DNA from: Anoxybacillus amylolyticus
GTDB taxonomy: Bacteria; Bacillota; Bacilli; Bacillales; Anoxybacillaceae
Direction of reading: 5' to 3'
Length of the DNA stretch: 64,000 nucleotides
NCBI RefSeq assembly: GCF_001634285.1
Contig: NZ_CP015439.1
Span: 186,001-250,000, forward strand
Shown: positions 34,186-42,729 of the stretch, one piece after another
Layout of the letters: each line of letters opens with the position of its first letter
How positions within the stretch are numbered: the first letter of the stretch is position 1
The notes under the pieces: model-generated
What the model was told of the DNA's origin: nothing
Seen by the model: the letters and a program-made list of their open reading frames with translations, nothing else
The model's database searches: none
Position numbers and translations under genes: made by a program

Positions 34186-34396
34186 AGAATGTGATGTTTT
34201 GTATATTTCGTTTGGGGAACCGCGCCCTTCCTATGCAGAAGATTTTGAAGATGGGGTATACATTCGCTACGACATGGAAACAGATGTACTAACAGGTGTA
34301 ACGATTTTGGATTTCTCGAAAAGAAAAAATGAACTCAAGAATATGCCTTGGCCTTTTACATTCCCAATCGAGAGTGTAAACGAAGTGGTTCATTAA
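34154..34396 (+). CDS. DUF2283 protein, antitoxin candidate
   Basis: 80 residues with the DUF2283 signature IHYDEECDVLYISFGEPRPS, then DGVYIRYDMETDVLTGVTIL. DUF2283 genes often sit next to small nuclease-like genes. The ATG follows AAAAGGAGGGAACGGTT and lies within the end of the nuclease-like gene, so the two are translated together. The C-terminal ~20 residues are not typical. Confidence 0.8.
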   Translation: MKEQVKIHYDEECDVLYISFGEPRPSYAEDFEDGVYIRYDMETDVLTGVTILDFSKRKNELKNMPWPFTFPIESVNEVVH

Positions 34397-34445
34397 TGAT
34401 TCCATACAATGTACACAATAAAATGACATATGTTATCTCTTATAA

Positions 34446-34472
34446 AGCGCTCGGCATGAGCGCTCTATTTTT
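34446..34472 (+). terminator. Terminator before the integrase gene
   Basis: AGCGCTC and GAGCGCT around GGCAT (34446-34464), followed by CTATTTTTG. It would stop lysogenic transcription from running into the recombinase gene. Confidence 0.75.
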
Positions 34473-34512
34473 GTTAGCACGGAATTTGTTTTTTTCAAAG
34501 GAGGGCAACCAA

Positions 34513-35904
34513 ATGAAAGTCGCCATTTACGCCAGAGTAAGTACAGACGAGCAAGCGAAAGAAGGCTTTTCTATCCCAGCTCAACGGGAACGGCTTCGCG
34601 CGTTTTGTGCGAGCCAAGGATGGGAGATTGTGCAGGAGTATATCGAAGAAGGATGGTCTGCAAAAGACCTGGAGCGTCCGCAAATGAAACAACTGCTGAA
34701 AGATATAAAGAAAGGGAATATCGACATTGTATTGGTGTATCGGTTAGACCGCCTAACACGATCTGTTTTGGACTTGTATTTGTTGCTCCAGACGTTCGAA
34801 AAGTACAATGTGGCGTTTCGTTCGGCGACCGAGGTATATGACACTTCCACGGCGATGGGGAGGCTATTCATCACTCTTGTTGCCGCATTAGCTCAATGGG
34901 AACGCGAAAATCTTGCCGAGCGCGTGAGATTCGGCATCGAGCAAATGATTGATGAAGGGAAGAAGCCTGGAGGACATTCTCCGTACGGATATAAATTTGA
35001 TAAAGATTTTAATTGTACGATTATCGAGGATGAAGCGAATGTCGTTCGGATGATTTACCGCATGTATTGCGACGGGTATGGATACCGAAGTATTGCAGAT
35101 CGTCTAAACGAATTAGGAATCAAACCTCGAATCGCGAAAGAGTGGAATCACAATTCGATACGCGATATTTTAACGAATGACATCTACATCGGCACATATA
35201 GATGGGGAAATAAAGTCGTACTAAACAATCATCCGCCTATCGTCAGCGAGGCTTTATTTCGGAAAGTTCAAAAAGAAAAAAACAACAGGAGTGTAGACAG
35301 AAAAAGAGTCGGGAAATTCATTTTAACTGGTCTTTTGCATTGTGGAAATTGTAACGGGCATAAAATGCAAGGTTCTTTCGATAAACGCGAGCAAAAAACG
35401 TACTATCGCTGCTTAAAGTGCAACCGAATTACACACGAGAAAAATATTTTAGAGTCGTTACTTGCTGAGGTTCAACAACTTATCACATCGAAAGAATATT
35501 TTATGTCTAAGTTTTCTCACCAGTTCGACGAGCCAAAAACAATCGACGCTTCCGCCCTAACAAAAGAGCTGGAAAAGATAAAACGACAAAAAGAAAAATG
35601 GTATGATTTATACATGGACGATAACAATCCGATTCCGAAAGAGGAGCTATTCGCAAAAATTAATGAATTAAACGAGAAAGAAAAAGAAATTTACGAAACA
35701 TTAAGCGAATGTGAATTAGAGGAGAAAGAGTCCATTGAGGAGAAATATAATCGAATAAGCAAGATGACCGATTTTAAACAACAATTCGAACAAGCGGACG
35801 ATTTTACGAAAAAAGAGCTTCTCTTTAGCATCTTTGAAAAAATCGTGATGTACAGAGAGAAAGGAAGGGGTAAGAAAATCTCTCTTGATTACACGTTGAA
35901 GTAA
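34513..35904 (+). CDS. Large serine recombinase (phage integrase)
   Basis: 463 residues from the ATG after AAAGGAGGGCAACCAA. The resolvase domain holds the catalytic serine in YARVSTDEQAKEGFSIPAQR; the downstream Arg motif is YRLDRLTRSVLDL. It is followed by the recombinase domain (GHSPYGYKFDKDF; NDIYIGTYRWGN), a zinc ribbon (LHCGNCNGHKM; YRCLKCN) and a coiled coil (residues ~360-450). It integrates and, with a directionality factor, excises the phage. It lies ~25 bp from the right attachment site. Confidence 0.96.
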   Translation: MKVAIYARVSTDEQAKEGFSIPAQRERLRAFCASQGWEIVQEYIEEGWSAKDLERPQMKQLLKDIKKGNIDIVLVYRLDRLTRSVLDLYLLLQTFEKYNVAFRSATEVYDTSTAMGRLFITLVAALAQWERENLAERVRFGIEQMIDEGKKPGGHSPYGYKFDKDFNCTIIEDEANVVRMIYRMYCDGYGYRSIADRLNELGIKPRIAKEWNHNSIRDILTNDIYIGTYRWGNKVVLNNHPPIVSEALFRKVQKEKNNRSVDRKRVGKFILTGLLHCGNCNGHKMQGSFDKREQKTYYRCLKCNRITHEKNILESLLAEVQQLITSKEYFMSKFSHQFDEPKTIDASALTKELEKIKRQKEKWYDLYMDDNNPIPKEELFAKINELNEKEKEIYETLSECELEEKESIEEKYNRISKMTDFKQQFEQADDFTKKELLFSIFEKIVMYREKGRGKKISLDYTLK

Positions 35905-35950
35905 ACCGAACCTGTTTAAAAGTTAAGGTTGGGCAGCTAACCCAAACAGA
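35905..35950. other. Right prophage junction (attR candidate)
   Basis: The recombinase stops at 35904, and by about 35930 the sequence is read in frame as YtlA (GQLTQTDGTFLVS). The phage/host joint must lie between. An imperfect dyad GGTT-GGGCAGCT-AACC at 35927-35942 is a possible crossover core. The left junction is outside the window, so the exact core cannot be fixed. Confidence 0.7.
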
Positions 35951-36608
35951 CGGAACGTTTCTCGTTTCCCGTAAAAAAATCGACAACTTCTCATGGGAGA
36001 TGCTGAAAGGAAGCACTTTCCTCGGCCAGCGAAAAGGCGGCATGCCACAAATGGTCGGTGAATTTGTGTTGAAAAAACACGGCATCGATCCGCACAAAGA
36101 CTTAAACTTAATTCAAAACATCGATTTTGCCAACCTCGCCAACGCCTTTGCCAGCGGCACCGGTGACTTCGTGCAGTTATTTGAACCAACTGCCAGCGTT
36201 TTTGAACAGCAAGGAAAAGGCTATATCGTCGCTTCGTTCGGAACAGAATCCGGCCACGTCCCGTATACAACATTCATGGCGAAACAAAGCTTTATGAAAA
36301 ACAATCAAGAGACAATTGAAAAATTCACCCGTGCCCTCTACAAAGCTCAACAATGGGTCGCTACCCATAGTGCAGCAGAAATCGCCAAAGTCATTCAACC
36401 GTATTTTAAAGACACAGACGTCAAACTAATCGAAACGGTCGTTGACCGCTACAAGCAACAAGGTTCGTATGCAACAAATCCAATCTTAGATGAAAAAGAA
36501 TGGGAGAACTTGCAAAACATTATGAAAGAAGCTGGAGAACTGCCGAAACACATTGATCATGACATCCTTGTGAATACCTCTTTTGCGAAAAAAGCAATGG
36601 CAAAATAA
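35928..36608 (+). pseudogene. ytlA: ytlA substrate-binding protein, 3' part cut by prophage
   Basis: About 226 codons remain of an ABC importer substrate-binding protein of the sulfonate/nitrate/taurine (SsuA/NMT1) type. The frame is open upstream to at least GQLTQTDGTFLVSRKKI, then GQRKGGMPQMVGEFVLKKHG, then FVQLFEPTASVFEQQGKGY. The N-terminal third with the signal peptide is missing and should lie beyond the left end of the prophage. No start codon with a ribosome binding site is seen, so the binding protein is probably not made in the lysogen. Excision would restore it. Confidence 0.9.
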
Positions 36609-36623
36609 TCGTGGCAGGTGAAC

Positions 36624-37400
36624 ATGATGAGCTTCTTAGTCGTCCATCGCATCAGTCATACGTACTTTACGGAAAAAACAGCAGTCACCGCACTAGACAA
36701 CGTGTCGCTTTCCATTGAGAAAGGAGAATTTGTCTCCTTTCTCGGCCCAAGCGGCTGCGGAAAAACAACGCTCTTATCAATCATTGCTTCTCTTATTCGT
36801 CCAACTGAAGGAACGGTCATGTTAGAAGGAGAAAAAATTCATTCGATGCATCCATCCGTCGGCTACATGCTACAACAAGATTATTTGTTCCCATGGAAAA
36901 CAATCGAAGAAAACATTTTGCTCGGACTAACCATTATGGGCATCAATACACAAGAAACGCGGCAACAAGCGCTCGACTTATTGAAACGGATCGGTCTAAA
37001 AGGGACAGAACATTATTATCCGAACCAACTGTCGGGAGGAATGCGCCAACGGGCAGCGTTAGTGCGAACAATGGCAACAAACCCAAAAATATTGCTCCTT
37101 GATGAACCATTCTCTGCATTAGACTACCAAACAAAATTAAAGCTAGAAGAACTTGTTTGGCAAACGTTAAAAGAGTTCGGAAAAACTGCCTTGCTCGTCA
37201 CACACGATATTGGGGAAGCGATCGCGATGAGCGACCGTATCTTCTTATTCTCAGCAAAACCAGGGCGGCTCGTTCGCACTTTTCTCGTCCCGAGCGAATT
37301 GCGGCAACTATCACCATTTCATGCGCGACAGCATCCCGCATTTTCCGACTTATTTCAATTTCTTTGGAAGGAGCTTGATTCCCTTGAAGCCCTCAAATAA
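36624..37400 (+). CDS. ytlC: ABC transporter ATP-binding protein YtlC
   Basis: 258 residues, SsuB/TauB-type ATPase. Walker [17 protein letters not shown]-loop [10 protein letters not shown], signature [15 protein letters not shown], Walker [17 protein letters not shown]-switch [15 protein letters not shown]. The ATG at 36624 follows AGGTG. It energises the YtlD permease; partner YtlA is interrupted. Confidence 0.93.
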   Translation: MMSFLVVHRISHTYFTEKTAVTALDNVSLSIEKGEFVSFLGPSGCGKTTLLSIIASLIRPTEGTVMLEGEKIHSMHPSVGYMLQQDYLFPWKTIEENILLGLTIMGINTQETRQQALDLLKRIGLKGTEHYYPNQLSGGMRQRAALVRTMATNPKILLLDEPFSALDYQTKLKLEELVWQTLKEFGKTALLVTHDIGEAIAMSDRIFLFSAKPGRLVRTFLVPSELRQLSPFHARQHPAFSDLFQFLWKELDSLEALK

Positions 37401-38193
37401 TCATATCCAAGTCCTTCATACCCAATACGTCGCATCGCTTCGCAAAGAAAAGCTTCTTGTTCGATGGTATCAACTTCTCATTTGCATCGCATTTTTTACG
37501 CTTTGGGAAACGGCGAGCCGAAACGAATGGATCGACCCTCTCTTATTTAGTTCTCCTTCCGCCATCGCTACATTATTTGTGCAAAAAGTGAAAGACGGCT
37601 CGCTTTTTCTTCACACAAGCGTTACCCTATTTGAAACGGTGCTTGGATTTTTGTGTGGTACGTTGCTTGGCACATGCCTCGCCGCGCTTCTTTGGTGGTT
37701 TCCACGCCTATCCAAAATCGCTGATCCGTATTTAGTCGTTTTAAACGCTATGCCAAAAGTAGCACTTGGACCAATTCTTATCGTCGCATTAGGACCGAAT
37801 TTTTCTTCCATTATCGCCATGGGGACACTCATCTCCATCATTATTACAACAATTGTCGTCTACACCTCATTTCGCGAAGTCGATCCTAATTACTTAAAAG
37901 TGTTAAAAACGTTTGGTGCTAATCGCTTTCAATGCTTCAAAGCAGCCGTATTACCGGCATCGTTTCCGACGATTATTTCGACATTAAAAGTCAACGTCGG
38001 ACTATCGTGGGTCGGGGTGATGGTTGGCGAATTTCTCGTGTCAAAACAAGGGCTTGGCTATATGATTATTTACGGATTCCAAGTGTTCAATTTCACGCTA
38101 GTGTTATTAAGCCTACTCATTATTGCTTGCTTAGCCACCGTAATGTACCAAGTGGTGGCATGGCTCGAAAAAAAACTTATGAAAAACCGCTAA
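37384..38193 (+). CDS. ytlD: ABC transporter permease YtlD
   Basis: 269 residues from a TTG at 37384, 10 nt after GGAAGGAG, overlapping the ytlC end by 17 nt. Six or more membrane segments ([53 protein letters not shown]). The EAA loop is around [20 protein letters not shown]. It forms the channel of the same importer. Confidence 0.92.
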   Translation: MKPSNNHIQVLHTQYVASLRKEKLLVRWYQLLICIAFFTLWETASRNEWIDPLLFSSPSAIATLFVQKVKDGSLFLHTSVTLFETVLGFLCGTLLGTCLAALLWWFPRLSKIADPYLVVLNAMPKVALGPILIVALGPNFSSIIAMGTLISIIITTIVVYTSFREVDPNYLKVLKTFGANRFQCFKAAVLPASFPTIISTLKVNVGLSWVGVMVGEFLVSKQGLGYMIIYGFQVFNFTLVLLSLLIIACLATVMYQVVAWLEKKLMKNR

Positions 38194-38671
38194 AGGCGTT
38201 CGAACATAACGAACGTCTTTTTATTTCAGCAAGCGTGCGAACAAGCACTTCGTCTTTCATAATAAAGCTGAACCGGCTGTCTTCTCGTACGTTTGCTGGG
38301 AGTTCCGCCAGTAGGACAGGACCGTTCGTTTCCAAGTAGTTTTGACGCGCCTTTAGTTCTTTTATTTTGGCAAAATAAATATTTTTTACTAACGCTTCGC
38401 CGACTTTGTACTGTCCGATATATGTAAGCACATCCACCACTCCACCCGTTTCCTCTAACACCTCACGAACAGCCGCCTGCTCCGGGTTTTCCCCTGCTTC
38501 TATCTTCCCACCTGGAAACTCTATTCCACGTTCTGAATGATTTGTCATGAGCCATTTTTCTTGAAAACGACATACGACCCATACATGGTCTGGTGCTTTC
38601 GCAAATGGATGATCCGCAAAGGACAATAGCACTTTATTACCATAATAATCTTGAAAAACAAACATATTCAT
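38177..38671 (-). CDS. ytkD: YtkD-type NUDIX nucleoside triphosphatase
   Basis: 164 residues. The Nudix box is [23 protein letters not shown] (positions 49-71), with REVLEETGG the catalytic Glu-rich part. B. subtilis YtkD hydrolyses 8-oxo-dGTP and also has RNA pyrophosphohydrolase activity. The opening [15 protein letters not shown] and the end [14 protein letters not shown] match it. Start at 38671 or the second ATG (38665). Synteny ytlCD-ytkD supports the call. Confidence 0.9.
   Translation of the reverse strand: MNMFVFQDYYGNKVLLSFADHPFAKAPDHVWVVCRFQEKWLMTNHSERGIEFPGGKIEAGENPEQAAVREVLEETGGVVDVLTYIGQYKVGEALVKNIYFAKIKELKARQNYLETNGPVLLAELPANVREDSRFSFIMKDEVLVRTLAEIKRRSLCSNAFSGFS
38193..38224. 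terminator. Terminator between ytlD and ytkD
   Basis: AAGGCGTTCG and CGAACGTCTT with loop AACATAA, followed by TTTTATTT on the plus strand. It sits at the meeting point of two convergent genes. Confidence 0.8.
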
Positions 38672-38721
38672 TCAACCTCATCATTGTAATGTCCTTATTT
38701 CATTATAACACTTTCCTTCCC

Positions 38722-38758
38722 ACCAAAAACAAAAACGCCTTTCAAAGAAAGGCGCTTT
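38722..38758 (-). terminator. Terminator of the bicarbonate permease gene
   Basis: Minus-strand GCGCCTTT and AAAGGCG around TTTG, followed by TTTTTGTTTTTGG. Located 4 nt downstream of the permease stop. Confidence 0.85.
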
Positions 38759-39753
38759 TACGAATGTAACCATTGCGCTAGCTGGTAATACAAAGGCAAT
38801 CCAACGGTTAGATTGAACGGGAATGTCAGTCCTAACGACATCCCTAAATAAATCGATGGATTCGCTTCTGGAACGGACGCACGCATCGCGGCAGGAGCTG
38901 CGATATAAGAAGCGCTCGCTGCTAACACCCCCATAAGAACCGTTCCACCTAAAGAAAGATGTGCATAGGTTCCGACAGACACGCCAATCAAACCATACAA
39001 CATCGGGAACCCAATTCCTAACATGACTAACTTTATGCCGTATTTTCGAATAGCAGCAAGTTGACTTCCCGCTGTTAATCCCATTCCTAGCAAGAAAAGA
39101 ATGAGCACACTTGGATATAAATCAATAAATAATGGCTTTACAACGGACAGAGCATTTTTTCCACCAAGCAATCCAATCAACAGACTACCTAACATAAGAA
39201 GGACACTTTTACCGAATAAACTCTCCTTTAAAACAGGGGCGTATGCTGCATATGCAGAAAAATAATGGTTCATTCGATTAAGCGTATATGTCTCTTTTTC
39301 TAGAAGCTGCAAAAGAAGCAACGACACAATAATAGCTGGGCTTTCCAATAATACAACGAAAGCGTTCATGTAAGGTTCATAAGACGTATGAGTCAGATCA
39401 AGAAATGAAATTGCTGCACCGAATGTAACAATGCTTACCGATCCATATGTTGCAGCAATAGCAGTAGCATTTTTCCGATCAATTCCTATACGACGGCAAA
39501 TAACAAAGGTAACAATAGGGATAAATATGCCAAGAAATAATGTACCAACTAATGGACGAACAAATTCAGCAAACGAATGTTGGGATAATTCAATCCCCCC
39601 TTTTAACCCAATCGCAATTAGTAAATAAATACTTAACGTTTCACTTAATCCTTTTGGAAATTGCAAATCTGATTTCACAAGTGCCGCAATTAGTCCAAGC
39701 AAGAAAAATAAAATGGCAGGGGATGCAAGGTTATGAATAATAATATCCGTCAT
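38758..39753 (-). CDS. Sodium-dependent bicarbonate transport family permease (SbtA-like)
   Basis: 331 residues with about ten membrane segments, of the SBT/SbtA (DUF897) family. Hallmarks are ILFFLLGLIAALVKSDLQFP at the start, IGLKGGIELS (about 47), and GTVLMGVLAASASYIAAPAA (about 275). In cyanobacteria SbtA imports bicarbonate with sodium; substrate here is inferred. ATG follows AAAAGGAGAGGATTTAG. The DUF2294 gene lies directly upstream with a terminator between. Confidence 0.88.
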   Translation of the reverse strand: MTDIIIHNLASPAILFFLLGLIAALVKSDLQFPKGLSETLSIYLLIAIGLKGGIELSQHSFAEFVRPLVGTLFLGIFIPIVTFVICRRIGIDRKNATAIAATYGSVSIVTFGAAISFLDLTHTSYEPYMNAFVVLLESPAIIVSLLLLQLLEKETYTLNRMNHYFSAYAAYAPVLKESLFGKSVLLMLGSLLIGLLGGKNALSVVKPLFIDLYPSVLILFLLGMGLTAGSQLAAIRKYGIKLVMLGIGFPMLYGLIGVSVGTYAHLSLGGTVLMGVLAASASYIAAPAAMRASVPEANPSIYLGMSLGLTFPFNLTVGLPLYYQLAQWLHS

Positions 39754-39786
39754 CTAAATCCTCTCCTTTTAGATATAGTTTTTCAT

Positions 39787-39844
39787 AAAAAAAACCGAAA
39801 ACACTCTTCGACTGCTGAAACAATCGAAAAACGTTTCCGGTTTA
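39787..39844 (-). terminator. Intercistronic terminator between DUF2294 and permease genes
   Basis: AACCGGAAAC pairs with GTTTTCGGTT and, inside it, TTCGATTG pairs with CAGTCGAA; eight T follow. It lies between two genes of the same direction, so permease expression requires read-through or a further signal. Confidence 0.8.
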
Positions 39845-39888
39845 TCTCTTACTGACCGACACTCGGCCTTTAAAAGATCGACCAATTT

Positions 39889-40254
39889 TCATTTTTGAAA
39901 TTCTTCCTCTAAATTTTCCGATAACAAAAATACGATGATTCGTTCCCCAGTATGAGTACTAATATCTGTATGAATGCTAGCTACATTTTTTCCCGTCATG
40001 CTCAGAATCATTTCTTTTAGCTGTTCGCTGCCCGACTCAATTAATTCGGAGCGAATTCTTTTAATCGATAGCATTCCTTCTTTTGTTTCTGCTAATTTTT
40101 GTTCAGCTGGCGTTAAAATTCCTCGCAATTGAACAATAATCATATTGCGAACAATATCGGTTTTAACGGATATTGGACCCCTTCCTAAATACTCCTTCTC
40201 CCATTGCGTCAGGGCTCGGCTAATTTGATCTTCCATCTCTCCTTTAGACTTCAC
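39889..40254 (-). CDS. DUF2294 protein
   Basis: About 121 residues. The GTG at 40254 is preferred: GGGGGA lies 7 nt ahead, and the conserved DUF2294 region begins soon after at MEDQISRALTQWEKEYLGRG. A longer frame upstream to 40374 runs through a structured leader and is not considered coding. Recognisable parts are VKTDIVRNMIIVQLRGILTP and MTGKNVASIHTDISTHTGER. Function unknown; relatives occur next to inorganic carbon (DabA/DabB-like) or formate dehydrogenase genes, which fits the neighbouring bicarbonate permease. Confidence 0.85.
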   Translation of the reverse strand: MKSKGEMEDQISRALTQWEKEYLGRGPISVKTDIVRNMIIVQLRGILTPAEQKLAETKEGMLSIKRIRSELIESGSEQLKEMILSMTGKNVASIHTDISTHTGERIIVFLLSENLEEEFQK

Positions 40255-40270
40255 GCATAATCCCCCTTTG

Positions 40271-40317
40271 AAACAAAAACGGCATGCCTCACCATTCTTC
40301 TGAAGTGAAACATACCG
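40271..40317 (-). terminator. Attenuator terminator in the DUF2294 leader
   Basis: Minus-strand CGGTATGTTTCAC pairs over 13 bases (with G-U pairs) with GTGAGGCATGCCG, followed by TTTTTGTTT. It lies only ~17 nt before the GTG start, after the aptamer-like fold. Transcription would stop here unless the leader refolds. Confidence 0.85.
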
Positions 40318-40319
40318 AT

Positions 40320-40406
40320 CTAAATCATGAACAGCCGACAAAGCTCTTTCGTTCTTGCCGCGTTTCCGCCCCAAGAACGCTAAAGCTATCCGTCGTTATG
40401 ATTTAG
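40320..40406 (-). promoter_or_regulatory. Riboswitch-like leader (aptamer-like fold) of DUF2294
   Basis: The closing stem CTAAATCAT (40406-40398) pairs with ATGATTTAG (40328-40320). Inside is a hairpin GTTCTTG..CAAGAAC capped by GCGGAAACGC (40351-40378), plus the short CGAC/GTCG pairing. AAAGCTA/TAGCTTT can form instead with part of the closing stem, giving two exclusive folds. The arrangement aptamer, then terminator, then SD/GTG is that of a riboswitch. It does not match any known class I could recall. Confidence 0.65.
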
Positions 40407-40436
40407 CTTTCAGTCTCTCGGTTCAATTTATTTTTT

Positions 40437-40464
40437 ATTATATCGAACTACGGTCTTCTGTCAA
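40437..40464 (-). promoter_or_regulatory. Sigma-A promoter of the DUF2294 leader
   Basis: Minus strand TTGACA (40464-40459), 16-nt spacer, TATAAT (40442-40437). Both boxes are perfect. Transcription should start ~30 nt before the folded leader. Confidence 0.9.
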
Positions 40465-40483
40465 GAAAAATAAATGGAATAAT

Positions 40484-40509
40484 AAGAAAAGCCACCGGCT
40501 TTGGTGGCT
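40484..40509 (-). terminator. Terminator of the gene at 40,509-40,841
   Basis: Minus-strand GCCACC and GGTGGC around AAAGCC, followed by TTTTCTT. Lies at the stop codon. Confidence 0.75.
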
Positions 40510-40841
40510 TATTCTTCGCTTATAACTCCCATCGAGCGAATATGTTGTTTCGCCTCTTCATTGCCTAGTTTATAAATAAGCTGATAAATTTTTTTCAACG
40601 TTTCATCGTACGCATCATTTTCACGATCATAATGGTATTGAATATAAGGGACATGCGCGCGAAAAAAATTTTGAATATCGGTCGAATAATTTTGATCGAA
40701 ATATTCGCGCAGCTGAATAATTTCATCATCGGTCGCCTCAATTTGAAAATCCCATGGAGATGCCGTTTTTATTTGCGAAATCTCACCATGGGCCATTGAT
40801 ACATAATACGTTTTCTTTTTCTGTTCTGCCACACTATCCAT
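40509..40841 (-). CDS. Conserved Bacillaceae protein of unknown function
   Basis: 110 residues. KKKTYYVSMAHGEISQIKTA then SPWDFQIEATDDEIIQLREY and FFRAHVPYIQYHYDRENDAY. Similar short proteins, sometimes labelled hydrolase without support, occur in the same ytk neighbourhood in related genomes. No catalytic motif is visible. Soluble and acidic. Own terminator follows. Confidence 0.75.
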   Translation of the reverse strand: MDSVAEQKKKTYYVSMAHGEISQIKTASPWDFQIEATDDEIIQLREYFDQNYSTDIQNFFRAHVPYIQYHYDRENDAYDETLKKIYQLIYKLGNEEAKQHIRSMGVISEE

Positions 40842-40894
40842 CCCCTTTATTGCTCGTCTTATTTTTAGTGTGGATGAAAGCGTAAAAATTATGC

Positions 40895-41290
40895 TTATTT
40901 CGGCTGGTCTTTCAGCAATTCCATCGCCTTTTTTAAAAAATCTGGAACAGGTAATCCTGCTCTCCCCACATTTTCAACAATCGAAATCGCTTCATTTATC
41001 ATATAAAAAAACGCGGTTGCATCGCGAATAAAATGGTTACTCCAACCGATAGCAATGTCAAGAAGATGGGAAACTCCTACTAAAACAAAAATGAGCAGTT
41101 TGCGAACGATGCCGCGAATTCCTGCTTCGCTCGACAATTTTCCTTCGAAAGCACTTGCAATAATTCCTGTTACATAATCAATGACAACAAAGCAAATCAA
41201 AATAATGACCAATAAATCCATGCTCCCGAACATCGTAGAAAGGAGCGAACCAATCAACGAAGCCCCGAGAAAAAATGTATATTTGTTCAC
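40895..41290 (-). CDS. ytkC: Holin-family membrane protein (YtkC-like)
   Basis: 131 residues from GTG after GGAGGGGGAAT. Three membrane segments: FLGASLIGSLLSTMFGSMDL, LLVIILICFVVIDYVTGIIA and LLIFVLVGVSHLLDIAIGW. The pattern DYVTGIIASAFEGKLSSEAG is typical of the phi29/toxin-secretion holin family. In B. subtilis ytkC is a chromosomal member of this family close to ytkD. It stands alone without an endolysin, so a lysis role is not evident. Confidence 0.85.
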   Translation of the reverse strand: MNKYTFFLGASLIGSLLSTMFGSMDLLVIILICFVVIDYVTGIIASAFEGKLSSEAGIRGIVRKLLIFVLVGVSHLLDIAIGWSNHFIRDATAFFYMINEAISIVENVGRAGLPVPDFLKKAMELLKDQPK

Positions 41291-41437
41291 ATTCCCCCTC
41301 CTCCCATTTTCCTTGCCTCCATTGTATGCAAATAGGAAAAAAGGAGTGTGGACATTTCCCCAGAGATGACAAAACATGTTATCCTTTTAAAGATTCTTTT
41401 ATGCTACAATGAAATTAAAAAAGAAAGTTGGGGTGTT

Positions 41438-41593
41438 ATGTTTACGATTTTAGCGATTTCGCTTGTCATTATTGCCGTTGTGCTTTTGCTCGCTATTGCG
41501 ACGACATCAAAAGCATACCAATATAAACATACCATCGACCCAGTGGACAATAACCCACATTTAACAAAGGATGAACAAAACAAAAAAGAATGA
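41438..41593 (+). CDS. ytzI: YtzI-like small membrane protein
   Basis: 51 residues with one N-terminal membrane helix (FTILAISLVIIAVVLLLAIA) and a polar tail (YQYKHTIDPVDNNPHLTKDE). Start ATG follows TTGGGGTGTT. Similar small proteins lie beside luxS in Bacillus. Function unknown. Confidence 0.75.
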   Translation: MFTILAISLVIIAVVLLLAIATTSKAYQYKHTIDPVDNNPHLTKDEQNKKE

Positions 41594-41627
41594 GGCGACT
41601 GTCAATACAGTCGCCCTACTCTTTTTA
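41593..41627. terminator. Bidirectional terminator between ytzI and luxS
   Basis: GGCGACTGT and ACAGTCGCC around a short loop, with T-rich tracts on both strands. It separates two convergent genes. Confidence 0.8.
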
Positions 41628-42098
41628 CCCAAACACCTTTTTTAGTTCTTCTTTGTCTTGTTTGAGCCAGAAACGCATGAGCTTTTTGGCTCCTTCTAAA
41701 TCATGCAATTTCGCCTGCCCACATTGCTGCTCAGTCGCCGCTGGAATTTCGGTCGCATGTAATGCATCTTTCATTGTTTCTTCCAACAAATCAATAATTT
41801 CTTCAACCGTTGGTGAGCCGCTCACGACTAAATAATACCCTGTTTGGCACCCCATAGGCGAAATATCAATAATATCAAAATGAACATATTTCTCTGCATG
41901 TTTACGGATAGTAAACGCCAATAAATGTTCTAGCGTATGAATCGCCGCTGGCTCCATCGCCTCTTTGTTCGGTTGACAAAAACGAATATCGAATTTATTC
42001 ACCACGCCATCACTACCGACTTGATGCACGCCACAATGTCTCACATATGGCGCTTTTACGGCGCAATGATCGAGTTCAAAACTTTCTACTGAAGGCAT
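41625..42098 (-). CDS. luxS: S-ribosylhomocysteine lyase LuxS
   Basis: 157 residues from [20 protein letters not shown]. Zinc ligands are in HTLEHLLAF (His, His) and [11 protein letters not shown] (Cys). It splits S-ribosylhomocysteine into homocysteine and DPD, the precursor of AI-2, in the methyl recycling pathway. The ATG at 42098 follows AGGGGTGATACG. Standard length. Confidence 0.97.
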   Translation of the reverse strand: MPSVESFELDHCAVKAPYVRHCGVHQVGSDGVVNKFDIRFCQPNKEAMEPAAIHTLEHLLAFTIRKHAEKYVHFDIIDISPMGCQTGYYLVVSGSPTVEEIIDLLEETMKDALHATEIPAATEQQCGQAKLHDLEGAKKLMRFWLKQDKEELKKVFG

Positions 42099-42250
42099 CG
42101 TATCACCCCTATTTGTTTTTTCATTACCTATCATACACATTTATCCGATTTTTTTCATCTGTTTTGTTGACATAAGGCAACACATGTGAGAACTTGTTCG
42201 CCTTATGGTACAGTATAGTTAGTATCTTTCACTCGATAGAGGTGATATAT

Positions 42251-42481
42251 GTGAAACAACTATTAATGGCGATCATTCGGTTTTACCAACTTGTCATTTC
42301 TCCACTAAAACCGCCGACATGTCGTTTTTACCCAACATGTTCCCACTACGGTCTAGAAGCAATTCGCCGCTTCGGTGCGATAAAAGGTGGATGGCTGACA
42401 ATAAAACGGGTAGTCAAATGTCATCCATTTCATCCTGGGGGCTTTGATCCTGTTCCAGAAAAACAAGAAAACCAGCGATAA
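42251..42481 (+). CDS. yidD: Membrane protein insertion efficiency factor YidD
   Basis: 76 residues from GTG after GAGGTGATATAT. Motifs: [20 protein letters not shown], then [20 protein letters not shown], then [14 protein letters not shown]. It helps YidC/Sec membrane insertion. B. subtilis ytjA occupies the same place after luxS. Confidence 0.95.
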   Translation: MKQLLMAIIRFYQLVISPLKPPTCRFYPTCSHYGLEAIRRFGAIKGGWLTIKRVVKCHPFHPGGFDPVPEKQENQR

Positions 42482-42729
42482 ACGTTGACGTAACTGTATT
42501 TCTTTGACTATCGAGAAGCTGTATAGAAGATCGTCTTTCCTAAACAAGGTACAAATTGTTTAACAAAAACATTCCATACAGATAAGAAAGGGAACACAGA
42601 TACTTTTAAGCCCCCTTCTTTCTCACTACGTTTCGCACGTATATACGCTGAAAATAAAACGGTTAAAATTTCAAAGTGTATTTATATAAGTTGCACCTTT
42701 TCGATTTTTTTTGTAAGATTATCTTTGTT
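42482..42729. other. Intergenic region before the Zur-controlled gene
   Basis: Nothing coding is seen. It contains an AT-rich stretch with possible promoter sequences just ahead of the Zur box and no clear hairpin. Confidence 0.5.

Noticed and set aside
40255-40374. N-terminal extension of the DUF2294 frame with CRFCFKGGLC cysteines
   Set aside because: The extension is encoded by the folded leader and the terminator; a GTG with a well-placed SD starts the conserved region. The cysteines are probably accidental.
40895-41290. Remnant of a second prophage (holin-like gene)
   Set aside because: The holin-like ytkC gene is a normal part of this chromosomal neighbourhood in Bacillus; no other phage genes are near.
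42099-42240. SAM riboswitch upstream of luxS
   Set aside because: The region is short and has no S-box sequence or terminator hairpin.
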